Source: Oenanthe sinensis
Lineage: Eukaryota; Streptophyta; Magnoliopsida; Apiales; Apiaceae
Assembly (NCBI GenBank): GCA_028671895.1
Contig: CM053806.1
Coordinates: 17,433,001-17,497,000, forward strand
Reading direction: 5' to 3'
DNA: 64,000 bases
Below, one piece after another: positions 23,800-35,325 of the stretch (position 1 is its first letter; each line of letters begins with the position of its first letter). Both the position numbers and the translations under genes were made by a program. The notes beneath the pieces were generated by a model, which did no database searches, had not been told where the DNA came from, and saw nothing but the letters and a program-made list of their open reading frames with translations.

Positions 23800-23945
23800 G
23801 AATTTTGGTGAGGGAAGGAGCACAAATGGTTTTGGAAGCGTCAGTTGTAAAATTTTAGAATTAAGGTTGAATAAGGATCGAAAGTGAGGCTCATACCAAG
23901 TTGAGTTTAGATTTTCACCACACTCAAACATGGTGCGGTGTTGTG
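23800..23945 (-). pseudogene. Right-hand remnant of Copia element F
   Basis: Beyond the GAATT duplication, the minus strand of this segment would join the N-terminal gag region at 1796. The minus-strand frame 23931-23805 (starting MFECGENLNSTWYEPHF) leads up to the cut but not in the same frame as the gag at 1785, so it is either untranslated leader or frameshifted gag. No LTR or primer-binding site of F could be recognised. Confidence 0.45.
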
Positions 23946-24384
23946 TACATATATTAGTCTACAAACATATCTCTTGAGTCTCTCACAACAGATTAACATA
24001 CATAATTCATTGAGTATATAATAAAAATAAGATAACTCATAATATACTAAGTCTTCTTCATCACCATATTATTAGGACCTGTGTCAATAATTCATTATTC
24101 AATAGTTAACAAATTTTATTAATATTTATATATATATATATATATATATTGAAAATTGTTTTCTTATATAAAAGCATTTAATAATCCATTCAAAATAACG
24201 TTTTCATTCAAAAAAGTGTTTTCAATAAAAGGTTTTGGGATGAAATTTTCAAGGACATTTTGGGAGAAAGAAAAATAATAAAACTAATATTAAAACATTT
24301 TTTAAAGGATATAGATATTTTGAAAAGTAAAATTTTATGATGTTATCAAATATTTCTTATACTTTTATAATACATTATTATTTT
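23946..24384. other. AT-rich spacer
   Basis: No gene seen. It contains a TA dinucleotide run near 24128-24150. The first 100 bp could be the LTR of element F, but there is no second copy in the window to prove it. Confidence 0.5.
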
Positions 24385-25173
24385 ATAATAAATTATTACT
24401 GATCACATCAAATTTTTAGATTAATTATATATAAACTAAAATAATTTTAAACTTTTTATACTATGTAAATGAATTTATATTATTATTTGTTTACATATAT
24501 TTAATATAATATTTCAAATATAATATATTGTTATTTTTTGTCTTTATTTTAATTAATAATATAATATTAAATTATTTTTATTAGTCTTTATAAGAATGAA
24601 CCATTAAGATTGAATATGAGCTTTAATTATATGTCAAAATGATCACATTCGGAAGATATTTTGTGAAGAGAAAATTATTTTCACAATGAATTAGTAAGAT
24701 TTATTTATAATAAATTTGTTTGAATGTTTTAGAAATTAACTTTTAACTTTTTTAATCCCTTTAGTGAATATTTTTATAAAATGATTTATGAAAAAATTCT
24801 CTTAAAACTTGAATATGATTTCTAGATTGATATAAAATACAGGTAGATTAATATAAAATACAATATAGGTAAAGAGTTCCAACTCTTTCATTTCTATATA
24901 GATTTGATACAAAGTCTATGTTGTTCTCTTAATTTGTTTGTGCTTAACGGCCACAAAGCAACGTCTTTAGTTTTAGCTTAGATGTGAAAGTGATAAAATT
25001 AATGAAAAATATATATAAATGAAAATAATGTTCATTCATCAAATTATATTGTGAGATAGTGTGATAATATTATAAAAGAAATGGTAATATTTTTAGGTTA
25101 ATTATAATAAATTACAATAATTTTAAAATTTTGATACTTGTAAATGAATTTGTATTATTATTTGTTTATATAT

Positions 25174-26081
25174 TGTTACATTTATTCATTTGATGATGTA
25201 CAAAATGCTAGAACAGGATTTAGCATAGCTTATTTGTAATAAGTCTTTCTAGTCTCTAAAATTTTATAATGAGAGTCTAGTTAGTCAACATTCCTGTACT
25301 TAGAAGATTTTCTCTAGAAAGTGAAACCAGAGTCTAGATGAAGATTAGAGTCTGGGAGATGATTAAAGTCTATAGACTATCGGAGTCTACAAATGATCAG
25401 AGTCTATAATCCATCAGAGTCTATAATCTGGCAGAGTCTGGAGATTTCAGAGTCTATGAAGTCAAAGCTGAATTTGGAAGATGATCACAGATAAGGGAAG
25501 TTTTTGAAGATAAAGTCAAAGATATTGCAGATATGTTATAGGAAGGAAGGAGAATTGTAGAAGGAAACTGTTAGCTAATAATTAGGAATTCTATTCCTAT
25601 TGTAATTTGTTTTCTGTTATTATATAAATATTCTATGTAATCTAATATTAGAGTCGAGTTTTTGAGAGAGCATAGAGATCGAGAGAGCAATATGGAGCTG
25701 ACCTTGTATAGAGCTTCCTTTGCTTGCTCGATCAAACACAACTGCACTGCTTTTTCTCTCATATTCACTACCCTACATTTTAAGAACATAAAATTAGAGC
25801 TAATGCCTAGCGGGCTTCTTTGGCTCTCTCATTGTCTGCTTCTTAATTGACTCTTATGAGCTAGTTTCCAGTTCTGTGAAATACACAGAGAAGCGGCTAG
25901 GATTTGTGTACACCTTAGGACAGTTTATTTTTATACATCAATAAAATAAATTGTTATTCATACCTTTGTGTTTTATCTTTTCTCTTAATTCAAATTTTTT
26001 TATTTATTGAGTTGATTTTAATCAGGCACAAAAAGCACACAAGTATACAACCCATTCTACTTGTGCAACTGGGAAAAAACA
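25174..26081 (+). repeat. Probable solo LTR of a Copia-like element
   Basis: A 908-bp block interrupts repeat unit 1 but is absent at the matching place in unit 2 (about 27170). It starts TGTTAC and ends AAAACA. Flanking pentamers are TATAT and TATTT (four of five match). Inside are a TATA-box-like TATATAAATATTC near 25620, an AATAAA near 25942, and an array of AGAGTCT motifs (25270-25460). No internal coding region or second LTR is present, so recombination to a solo LTR is the simplest reading. The left end is less certain than the right. Confidence 0.6.
25268..25462 (+). repeat. AGAGTCT short-motif array inside the solo LTR
   Basis: About nine copies of (A/G)AGTCTA or AGTCTGG, the central ones spaced roughly 20 bp apart, for example near 25390, 25409 and 25430. 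The spacer AT(A/C)ATC or ATCTGG is partly conserved. This resembles an LTR enhancer array. Confidence 0.65.
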
Positions 26082-27790
26082 TATTTTTAATATATCATAG
26101 TGTTTTTTATAAGGTTTCAATTTTTATTATTTATTTGCTTTATTCTAATATTTATAAGATAATATATTATTATTTTTATTGTTTTATTATAATTAATTAT
26201 ATAATATATTTTTTCGAGAATGACGTATTAATGTTCAATGAGAATATTAGCTTTAATTACATATCATATCAAACTAAGATATAAGATTGGGAAAAATTAC
26301 TTTCACAATGAATTAATAAAATTGATTTATAATAAATTTGTTAGAATATTTTAGAAATTAAATTTAACTTTTTTAATCATTTTTGTGAATAATTTTATAA
26401 AATAACTTAAAATAATATATTACCAATAACATCAAATTTATAGATTAATTATATATAAATTAAAATAATTTAAAACTTTTATATTATGTAAATGAATTTA
26501 TATTATTATTTGTTTACATATATTTAATATAATATTTCAAATATAATATATTGTTATTTTTTTGTCTTTATTTTAATTAATAATATAATATTAATTTATT
26601 TTTATTAGTCTATATAGAAGATTGAACCATTAAGATTGAATATGAGCTTTAATTATATGTCAAAATGATCACATTCGGAAGATATTTAATGAAGAGAAAA
26701 TTATTTTCACAATGAATTAGTAAGATTTATTTATAATAAATTTGTTTGAATGTTTTAGAAATTAACTTTTAACTTTTTTAATCCCCTTAGTGAATATTTT
26801 TATAAAATGATTTATTAAACAATTCTCTTAAAACTTGAATATGATTTGTAGATTAATAGAAAATACAATACAAGTAAAGAGTTCCAACTCTTTCATTTCT
26901 ATATAGATTTGATACAAAGTCTATATTGTTCTGTTAATTTGTTTGTGCTTAACCACCACAAAGCAACCTCTTTAGTTTTAGCTTAGATGTGAAAGTGATA
27001 AAATTAATGAAAAATATATATAAATGAAAATAATGTTCATTCATAAAATTATATTGTGAGATAGTGTGATAATATTATAAAAGAAATGTTAATATTTTTA
27101 GGTTAATTATAATAAATTACAATAATTTTAAAATTTTGATATTTGTTAATGAATTTGTATTATTATTTGATTACATATTTTTAATGCATCATAGTGTTTT
27201 TTATAAGGTTTCAATTTTTATTATTCATTTGATTTATTCTATTATTTATAAAATAATATATTGTTATTTTGTTGTCTTTATTATAATTAATTATATAAAA
27301 TATTTTTTTGAGAATGACGTATTAATGTTCAATGAGAATATTAGCTTTAATTATATATCATATCAAAATAAGATATAAGAGTGGTAAAAATTACTTTCAC
27401 AATGAATTAATAAAATTGATTTATAATAAAAAATTTAGAATATTTTAGAAATTAAATTTAACTTTTTTTATTCATTTTTGTGAATAATTTTATAAAATAA
27501 CATAAAATAATATATCAAAAATCACTTAAAATTTAAATATGATATCTTGTTTAGTATCAATATAGTTAAAGAGTTCCAATGTTTCAATTCATTTCTATAT
27601 AAGTTTCATATAAGTCTATATATTGTCCACAAATTTATGTGCATACACCTTGTTAATTTGTTTGGTTTAAACATGGAAATAATAAAATTAATGAAATATA
27701 TATATATATAAACAAAAACAATGTTCATTCATCAAATTATATGGTAAAATAGTGTGATAATATTATAAAAGGAATATTAATATTATTCTA

Positions 27791-28690
27791 TAGAAAGAAT
27801 ATTAGCATCTAATAAATTTTGGATATTATTATTATTTTTATTTGACAAATATATATATAATACTATATATTTGTAATAATTGAATTTTGGTAATAATTTT
27901 AATATAAATATACATTTATATTTATGCAAATTTTGAATTTGCACCGTAGCAAGAAACTAAAATAGCATATATAATAATTTAAACTACATAAAATAGTAAA
28001 ATATTTTATATAAAACAATAATTAGCAAAATAAACATATACATATTTATGATTTTCATCCTGTTTTTTCTTTGAAATCTCCCCAAAAATATATCATACAA
28101 ATATAAATAAAATAATAAGTAATAATAAAAATATCAAAGAATATGAGATTCATACATATCTTTTTTCCTTTTTCCTTGTTTGAATATTCTTCCTTGTATC
28201 TCTACAAGTTTTCCATCTCCTATATATATGACCATCTCGTATTTGCACATCTCAACACCTTTGAAGCTTCATCTTACAGTATTATAAACATTTTCATTCT
28301 TTCACTCATACTATTTGCCGTAAGTTTTTGGTCAAGTTTTCATTCATTTGTATCAATTAAAAGTCAAGTATATCTATACAAAATTTATAATTTTAAGTTT
28401 TTTATATGTTAGGCATGTTTATAAGTTTTTTTGTTCATTTGTGTTTATATATAAGTGAAATTATTGATTTGAGTAGAAATGGAATGAAGCTATTCTGCTG
28501 ACCAAAATATAAATTTCTCTCAAATTTCTTATATATGATAGTTTTTAGTGTATTTTATAATTTTTATTCATTTGTTTTCACAATTAAAGTTATAATTTTG
28601 AGTTCTCACAAAAAAAGTTATAATTTTGAGTAGATAGGTAATGGATTAGTAGAAAGGTAATAGAGTTGTATTATAATTAAAAGATCAATT
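27791..28690. other. AT-rich spacer, possible distal leader exon of the HD-ZIP IV gene
   Basis: No gene is firmly supported. A TATA-like CTATATATATGACC near 28218, a pyrimidine-rich leader-like stretch and a GTAAGT near 28320 could form a promoter and a non-coding first exon, since some HD-ZIP IV genes have a leader intron. This is speculative. The frame 28143-28412 has no recognisable domain. Confidence 0.25.
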
Positions 28691-29345
28691 TCTCTCTATA
28701 TAGAAACGTTTGTATATAATTTTGTGTTAGAGCCAAATTCATATCATAGTAACGTTTGAAAATAAATATTTTATACAGTTTTGAGTTGGGTACGCGCCAA
28801 ATTTATATAATTGAATATTTTATACAATTTTGAATTGGGTACACGCCAAATTTATACAATATTTCAATTATTTTTGACGTTAGGGTTTTAACTAAACTTT
28901 ATTTGTTAACAACATGTATTCTTTTCATAGATTATTTTTAATTTAATTGATGTTTTTATGTTATAAAATTGATAAATAAAAATTTAAAACAACTTTATTA
29001 ACACAAGTGAATTTTTAAATAAATTAATTTAGAGATATTATTATGAAATACATTAATTTCTCTCTATACGTGCAAAATATTTGAATATTTTTATAATTTT
29101 GTGTTAGCGCCAAATTTATATAATAGTAATTTAAAGTTAAATATTTATACATTTTGTATTGGTTAGGCGCCAAATTTATATAATGCTTTTCAATTATATT
29201 TGGCGCTAAGGTATTAATTAATTTTTATTTGTAAATATTGATATGGGTTTTTATTGTTTATGTAAAATTTAATTGGTAGTTTATATATATGTTACAAAAA
29301 TGACAAATAAAACTGTATAACATATTTTTTTAAAACAAATGGTTT
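28690..29345. repeat. Two diverged units of about 350 bp with palindromic GCGCCAAA ends
   Basis: Unit 1 (about 28690-28990) and unit 2 (about 29040-29345) share ATTTCTCTCTATA, a TTTTGTGTTAG(A/C)GCCAAATT motif, a TTGG(G/T)-TA-(G/C)GCCAAATTTATA motif and a TTTATTTGT tail. In unit 2, TTAGCGCCAAATTTATATAAT (29105) and ATTATATTTGGCGCTAA (29193-29209) face each other as an inverted pair about 105 bp long overall, like a small foldback element. GCGCCAAA occurs at 28794, 29107 and 29167 and as its complement at 29199. Confidence 0.65.
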
Positions 29346-29397
29346 TTTAAATAAATTAGTTACGAGTATTATTATAAATGAATACACTATTATAGAA

Positions 29398-29405
29398 TAA
29401 ATGTA
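29398..29405 (+). promoter_or_regulatory. L1 box upstream of the HD-ZIP IV gene
   Basis: TAAATGTA matches the L1-box consensus TAAATG(C/T)A that HD-ZIP IV proteins bind in epidermal promoters. It lies 372 bp before the ATG and about 80 bp before the TATA box. Autoregulation through such a site is known for ATML1 and PDF2. Chance occurrence in AT-rich DNA is possible. Confidence 0.5.
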
Positions 29406-29480
29406 AATTTTTAATTATTTCAGAATTATATTATGATTAATTACAACCATAGTTTTATTTTTAAAATTATAGATTTATGG

Positions 29481-29488
29481 TATAAATA
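29481..29488 (+). promoter_or_regulatory. TATA-box candidate of the HD-ZIP IV gene
   Basis: TATAAATA lies 289 bp before the ATG, at a plausible distance for a leader of about 250 nt. The AT-rich setting makes it only moderately specific. Confidence 0.45.
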
Positions 29489-29776
29489 TTTTAAAAATCA
29501 TATATAATCAAATATAAATAAATCTTAGATATCATTAAAATAATTATGATTAAAATATTTTTAAAAAATTATCTTTAACAAACCCTAGTTCATTTTGTAA
29601 TATATGTAAGTATATATATCATGAACTATTCTTTTTGCTAGTTTTCTCCCTCTCGGTGCATCGGTGTGTAATAGTGTCCTGTATATGTTAAAATAGATAC
29701 TGTGCACATAGCATCTTTATACACACAACTGGTACCTAATGTATCAGCCTAATGTTGTGGCATCAGATATATTGAA

Positions 29777-32700
29777 ATGGAGCAGAACAACTCGGAAACA
29801 AGAAGGCAAGTTGCAGGCCCAAGTGAAGTTGCCGGTGGTGCTGCCCCTGGTGGTGTTGCTGGTGCTGCTGCCAGTGGTGGTGTTGTTGGTGCTGGTGCTG
29901 CCGGTGCCAGTGGTGTTGTTACTGGCGGTGCTGCTATTGGTGTTGTTGCTGCTGGTGGTGCTAGCGGTGTTGTTGCTGGCGGTGGTGCTATTGGTGTTGT
30001 TGCTGCTGGTCATGCTAGTGGTGTTGTTGCTGGCGGTGGTGGTGCTATTGGTGTTGTTGCTGTTGGTCATGCTAGTGGTGTTGTTGCTGGCGGTGGTGCT
30101 ATTGGTGTTGGTGCCGCTAGTGATGTTGCTGGTGCTATTGGTGTTGTCACTGGTGGTGGTGCTCCTGGCAGAGCTCGTGGTGCGGGTGCCGTTGCTGGCC
30201 CCTCCTCTCAGTCTGCTAGAGGAAGGAATCGGCACTCTCAGCAGCAAATTGATGCCATGGAAGCGTAAGTCTCCGTTTATCGATTCTTTTAGGAAACGGA
30301 AAGTTGTGTATAGTATTAATTACATGTATTTTGGCTTCACTTATTTTCATATTCCTCAAATATTGTTTTCTTTCTTCAATCTAGCTACTTTAAGGACTGT
30401 CCAAACCCTGACCGGATGCAGAGAAATGAGCTTGCCAGGACATTAGTGTTAGACCCTGCTCAAGTGAAGTTCTGGTTTCAGAACAAGCGCACCCAAACGA
30501 AGGTATTAAACTGTTTTATATATTAGTTTTATTGTTAATTTTATGCATATGATGCTGCTTCTTGTCAATTTTTATTATACTTGCATGCCCTCCGGTCTAC
30601 CCTCAACCTCTCTTATATATAACGCGTGTTTAATTAAGTCTCACTAAATTCACCTCTCAAATTTTTCTTTCTAGATGCAAACTGAAAGAGAGGAAAACGA
30701 GGCTCTCGAATCTTATAACAATGTGCTCCGAGCTGAAAATCAACAGTACATGGAAGCTCTGAGGAGTAACATGTGCCTAGAATGTAGTGCACGGGCTAAT
30801 GAAGTATCATTAGAAAGAAACAAGTTCAGATTGGAAAATATCCGTTTCAGAGAAGAGGTAGGATTAACTCAATTCATTTGAACTTCAACAATTAAGAATT
30901 CTAATTTTAAGCTTATTTTGTATTTTTGTTGTCAAAATATATCAACTCAATTTAAAACATTGATGTGCTGGCTCTATTTTCTTATTTTCTCTGTTCTGAA
31001 ATAATTTTTTGATTATCTTTTGTAGTTAGAGAGGCTTGAATCACATGCAAGGTTTATGGCGAATCCGCAAAACCTCCCAATATTATCTGAGAACCCACAA
31101 AGCCTCGCAATGGTACCTCAGCTGCAAAATCCTTGTCCAGTTGATCTAAGTCTAGGGCATGCAAGTACTAGTATTTCTGGTTTGGGAGAAGGGCGCAGCT
31201 TTAGGGAATCCATAACCGAGCTTGTAGTTAAAGCTGCAGGGGAGCTGAACAAAATGGCAATGGCTCCGGAAACGTTGTGGATTCCTTGTAGTAGTGATGG
31301 TGTTACTAGCGTGCTAAATGAAGTGGAATACCTTGCAAAATTTCAGAACAACTTTGGCCCCATAAGATCAGGCTATACAAGTGAAGCCTCGCGCCATACA
31401 GCTAGGGTCTTGTTGAACCCCAAACATTTGTTGAATATCTTAATGGACGTGGTAAGAATTATATTTCTTGTTATCTGATTATCAATTTTTATTGTACGTA
31501 TATGATCTTGAAATAATAATTATCTTTGTTCTTTTGTTTTATCAACTAGAATGAATGGTCATACATGTTTTCTCACATTGTTTCGGGAGCTATGACTTTG
31601 GATGTACTAAGTGTGGGAGAAAACTATAGCGGTGCTCTACAAGTGGTAAATATTACTTATATTTTTCTTGATTATTTCTGTGTGCAACTAAATGTTAATT
31701 AATAATAATGAATTATGCACGCATTTATATTTCAGATGACCGCTGAGTACCAGATTCCCACACCTCTGGTTTCAAATCGCGAGGCATATTTTGCAAGATA
31801 TTGTACACAACGTGATGAGAGGGAATGGGTTGTCGTTGATGTTTCACTGGATAATATATTCCCTTGTCCAAAAATTACGACGTGCCAGAAAAGGCCATCG
31901 GGTTGCCTCATTCAAGAAATGGATGATGGAACATCACAGGTGAATAATTGCAATGTCTCAAACTAGCTACATACTGCTTATTCATTTGAATTTAATTACT
32001 AATCAGAACTAATACACTATTATATATTGATATGAATTTCTAGATTACATGGGTAGAACATGTACATGTGGACAACTATGGTGTTAGCACCATGTACGAA
32101 CGTCTACTACTTTCGGGTCTGGGATTTGGAGCCAGGCGATGGGTTTCAACTCTAGAAAGGCAGTGTCAACGTATGGCAACTGCATATATTGTAGCCAATG
32201 TTCCACCAACACATGACTCTAACGATTTATGTAAGTAAATATAATTTTGAATTATGTAATTAAGAAATTTCAATGCCAGAATTATCCGGCTAGATGTTTG
32301 TATTGTCTCATAATGTCCTTAATTAAATTTCGGTATTTTCACAGTAATTTCCGGTCGAGAAGGGAAGAGAGGATTATTGAAACTCGCTGAGAGAATGGTG
32401 AACAGTTTCAATTTAGGGATTGCCTGTTCAAAGTGTACTAAATGGACTAAATTCCACGAAAATATCGGGGACGATATTAGGTTGATGATTGCAAGAGTCG
32501 TGAATGATCCTGGCCTACCAAGTGGAACTCTAATAAGTGTTGCCACGTCGTTTGCGCTGTCAGTTGCACCAAGCATGGTGTTTGATTTCTTGTGTGATCA
32601 GAGATCTAGGAAGGAGGTATGCACCTTATATTTTTAACAACTTTTTAAAATCTTGATTGAGTGGCTATTAACTTCTAAAATCCTGGCCGGCATTACATGC

Positions 32701-33361
32701 ACGTACCCCCTGAGTCTAAAATCATGCACGAGTCTTGTTGCATATGCCGATTATTACTATTAGTTGTTGGACACACGGTCTCTGAATACACTTATTCGAT
32801 GATCAACAGTGGGACATTTTTGCCAATGGGAATGACTATGAACCAGTATTCCACATTTCCTATGGCGAAGAAGCTAGCAATTGTGTTTCAATATATAAAT
32901 CCCCGGTAAGTAGATATATATATATATATAAGTATCTTTCTTATAGTCCATCATTAGCACCAAAAAAGAAAAGAGTAATAAAATATGATGAAAAATCAAA
33001 GAAATTGCAGTGGGAGAGTGATGGGCACATGCCAGTACTACAGGAAAGTTGGAGTGATCCAGTAGCATCACACATTGTATTCGCCTACATCGAATCTGGG
33101 AGTATGGATGTGATACTAGGTGGCGGCGATCCAAATATTCTGCCTATTCTTCCATCAGGATTCACAATACATCCGGATGGACATTCATTTCATGTAGATG
33201 GCTCCTGCGGAACACTCTTGACTGTATCGTTTCAGTTCTTAATGGATGTATCTCCGATGGCGCACATAGATATGGCAGCTGCCACCAATGTAACGGAGCT
33301 CCTCCAACGCAGCTGCCAAAACATAAAGCATGCAATGGGTGCAGTTGGCCCAAATACCTGA
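29777..33361 (+). CDS. HD-ZIP IV transcription factor (homeodomain, zipper-loop-zipper, START), 10 exons, 806 aa
   Basis: Exons by GT-AG sites and phase: 29777-30264, 30385-30502, 30675-30857, 31026-31451, 31550-31645, 31736-31939, 32044-32230, 32345-32616, 32810-32905, 33011-33361. They total 807 codons with no stop. Residues about 20-140 are a Gly/Ala/Val repeat. The homeodomain (about 143-202) has FKDCPNPDRMQRNEL and the recognition helix VKFWFQNKRTQTK. Residues 203-275 form the zipper-loop-zipper with the CxxC pair MCLECSA. START runs from about 321 (SFRESITELVVKAAGELNKM) to about 560, then the START-adjacent domain to the end. The family (ATML1, PDF2, GL2, HDG) controls epidermal fate in the nucleus. 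The repeat replaces the usual acidic N terminus. No orthologue is assigned. Confidence 0.95.
29840..30175 (+). repeat. In-frame Gly/Ala/Val codon repeat in exon 1 of the HD-ZIP IV gene
   Basis: Degenerate units of about 51-57 bp built almost wholly from GGT, GCT and GTT codons. They encode repeats such as GGGAIGVVAAGHASGVVA, for roughly 110 residues. Strong T bias at the third base and unit similarity suggest recent expansion. Long frames in the other two registers and on the minus strand (29739-30446; 29744-30247) are shadows of this repeat. Confidence 0.85.
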
Positions 33362-33611
33362 TCATGGATATTCATTTTCATTTGCAGGCTGCAGTTCTGA
33401 ATATAGCATGCGTGATATGGAAGAATCAAGTTCCAAAATTTATATTTACGCGCACATGCACACATAACTTTGTATCAGAATTGAGCTAGACAGTATTATC
33501 AGTGTTACTTTTTTGCCGGTCTGGTTCCTGAACCTGCTTTTGGATTTGGATTTGGTTCCTAGACAGTATTGAGCTTTTGGTTTTTAACTCCCGCTCTTGC
33601 ATGGATATATG

Positions 33612-33617
33612 AATAAA
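33612..33617 (+). terminator. Polyadenylation signal candidate of the HD-ZIP IV gene
   Basis: AATAAA lies 251 bp after the stop codon, a plausible 3' untranslated length. Other weaker A-rich signals exist nearby. Confidence 0.4.
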
Positions 33618-33779
33618 GATTGGGCAGATGAAATTGTTACCCCATACTGATTACTATGTGGCCTGACGAAGTTAATACAAGAATCCACAATATAAAAATC
33701 TTGTTTTGTAGATTTTATGACATTAATAATCTGCATAACCTTTGACTTTAGTATTGTGATGTGATTGGAGGAATTGGGG

Positions 33780-34500
33780 TTTGAATAGAAAAATCGTAGG
33801 AGAGCCAGAGCACGTCTAAGTGGTGATAGATAACTGAGCTGAATGTGTTGAGAAAGGGGACACTTGCCTGATAACTATCTTATTGTATTGAAGATAGTTG
33901 TGATCGACACTATCCATTTTCAACCAAAATGCATTGACCCCAGGGAAGAAAGTTCCAATGGATGGATGGTGTCGAAATCTTTTTCGAAGTGAAGTTTCAA
34001 GATTATATATACTACTTACTCTCTTTGTTTTTAGACCGTGTGTGATATCTCAAGTTTTGACAATCCAATCTGATATTCGTCGACCTTGTATAAAACCCAT
34101 CTGCTCTTCTAATATCAATTTTGGCATCAATATTTTTTAGTCTGTTCACAAGTACTTTCAGAAGTATCTCCATGCCGCAGTTTATGAGACTAATTGGTAT
34201 TTTATTGTTCAGAAGTGTAGGGCGAATTCACTTTGGGCATTAGAGCCACGAAAGATGAATTCATGCCCCGGGGAAGATCTCCATTTTTTTTAAATTGTTC
34301 CAGTATTGGCAACATCTTCGTTTTAACGACTCTTCAACAAAATTTGAGGGATTTAGCATTAATACCATCATGGCCCGGTGCCTTGTTTTTATCTGATTCA
34401 TTCGGTGCTCTATCTAATTTAAAAGCAGTGAAACATTCTTTTAGAGTATAAGCTTCTGCATCACTAACCTTTGTTGGTAGTTAAGCTACCAATATTGAAC
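33780..34500 (-). pseudogene. Decayed L1-type LINE reverse transcriptase fragment
   Basis: Minus-strand pieces match non-LTR reverse transcriptase in order: APGHDGINAKSLKF, NGDLPRGMNSSFVALMPKV, then in another frame PISLINCGMEILLKVLVNRL, and finally LHFEKDFDTI followed by a KWI remnant. These are the finger, palm and catalytic-block motifs of plant L1-like ORF2. Stops and at least two frame changes show it is dead. No endonuclease, poly-A tail or target duplication could be recognised. It lies just downstream of, and antisense to, the HD-ZIP IV gene. Confidence 0.8.
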
Positions 34501-34604
34501 AAAATATTCATCTCAATCACTTTTGTAGAGATTGTTAAAGCGATTGAAAAGTGTTTGTCTTATTTCTGACAACCAGATATTTTTTAAAATTTATTATTAT
34601 TTAA

Positions 34605-34643
<39 letters not shown>

Positions 34644-34899
34644 CTTACAAACCATACATCCAATATTAGATATCTATATATATTTATGACGAGCGCTTTA
34701 AGGCCTACGCATGAGTATAATTTTGGATGAATTTTGAGAAGATTATTTTCTGGCCAGATTTTCCTTATTAATTTATTTAGGAGTATACAAAGGGGATTTG
34801 ATACTAATACCGGGAGGCAGTATAGCATTTGGTTGTGCATTGGTATTAATCTTGGATTTTTCAGGGCATATTTTCCTATTATCAGAAAAGACTCGTGAG
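34501..34899. other. Spacer with a TA microsatellite
   Basis: No gene. A TA dinucleotide run spans about 34606-34641. The left boundary of the following Gypsy-like LTR may fall in here but could not be fixed. Confidence 0.5.
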
Positions 34900-35325
34900 G
34901 TAGCCGAAATTATTCTAATGGTAAGGATTTTAATATTTTAATTTGGCACTTGTAAGTATTAGGCCATGTTAGCTTATATATATTAATTTCATAATTTTTA
35001 GAGATTGTTTTTATACTTCAGAAAGTTATTTGTTGACCGGATTTTTGGGTTTTGATGGTTGTGTTTCTCATTTTCGACAATTTTACGTGCATAGGTATAA
35101 TTTATTTGGTGGTTTAAATTTGTTAGTTTTATTTTAGTATAGTTGGATTGTATTTTTTGAGACTGTTTTTGAGGGGTTGTGACTCCGAAAAAAGTTAATT
35201 TTACTAAAACGTTATTTTGAAAAATTTTCTTTAATTATTAAAAATTGTTTTAAATATGATTTTTAAATTCAAAAAATATTTAAAGTATGAATTAGAATTG
35301 TTAGTTTTTTTCCTTTTTGTTCAAA

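Larger units (their letters stand above)
24385..27790. repeat. Diverged tandem repeat of about 1.1 kb, two copies plus a partial third
   Basis: Unit 1 is 24385-25173 plus 26082-26409 (split by the solo-LTR-like insert). Unit 2 is 26410-27510. Part of a third unit follows to about 27790. Landmarks repeat in order: CACATTCGGAAGATATTT (24645, 26671), AAAGAGTTCCAA (24871, 26877, 27553), the TAGTTTTAGCTTAGATGTGAAAG block, and GAGAATGACGTATTAATG (26216, 27310). The halves of a unit also resemble one another, so older half-unit duplication is likely. It is very AT-rich and non-coding. The two similar short frames at 26012-26284 and 27136-27378 merely reflect the repeat. Confidence 0.8.

Noticed and set aside
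25268..25462. Regularly spaced short repeats resembling a CRISPR array
   Set aside because: The repeat is only 7 bp, spacers are short and similar to one another, and the context is a plant LTR.
26012..27378. Two similar short hydrophobic frames (26012-26284, 27136-27378) as a membrane-protein pair
   Set aside because: They are AT-rich translations of the tandem repeat; the first begins inside the solo-LTR-like insert and codon changes are not protein-like.
29739..30446. Long Leu/Val-rich plus frame and Asn/Thr-rich minus frame over HD-ZIP IV exon 1
   Set aside because: These are alternative readings of the GGT/GCT/GTT repeat. The frame that joins the homeodomain exon in phase is the one starting at 29777.
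33162..33465. Minus-strand frames opposite the last HD-ZIP IV exon
   Set aside because: Shadows of a real exon; no domain.
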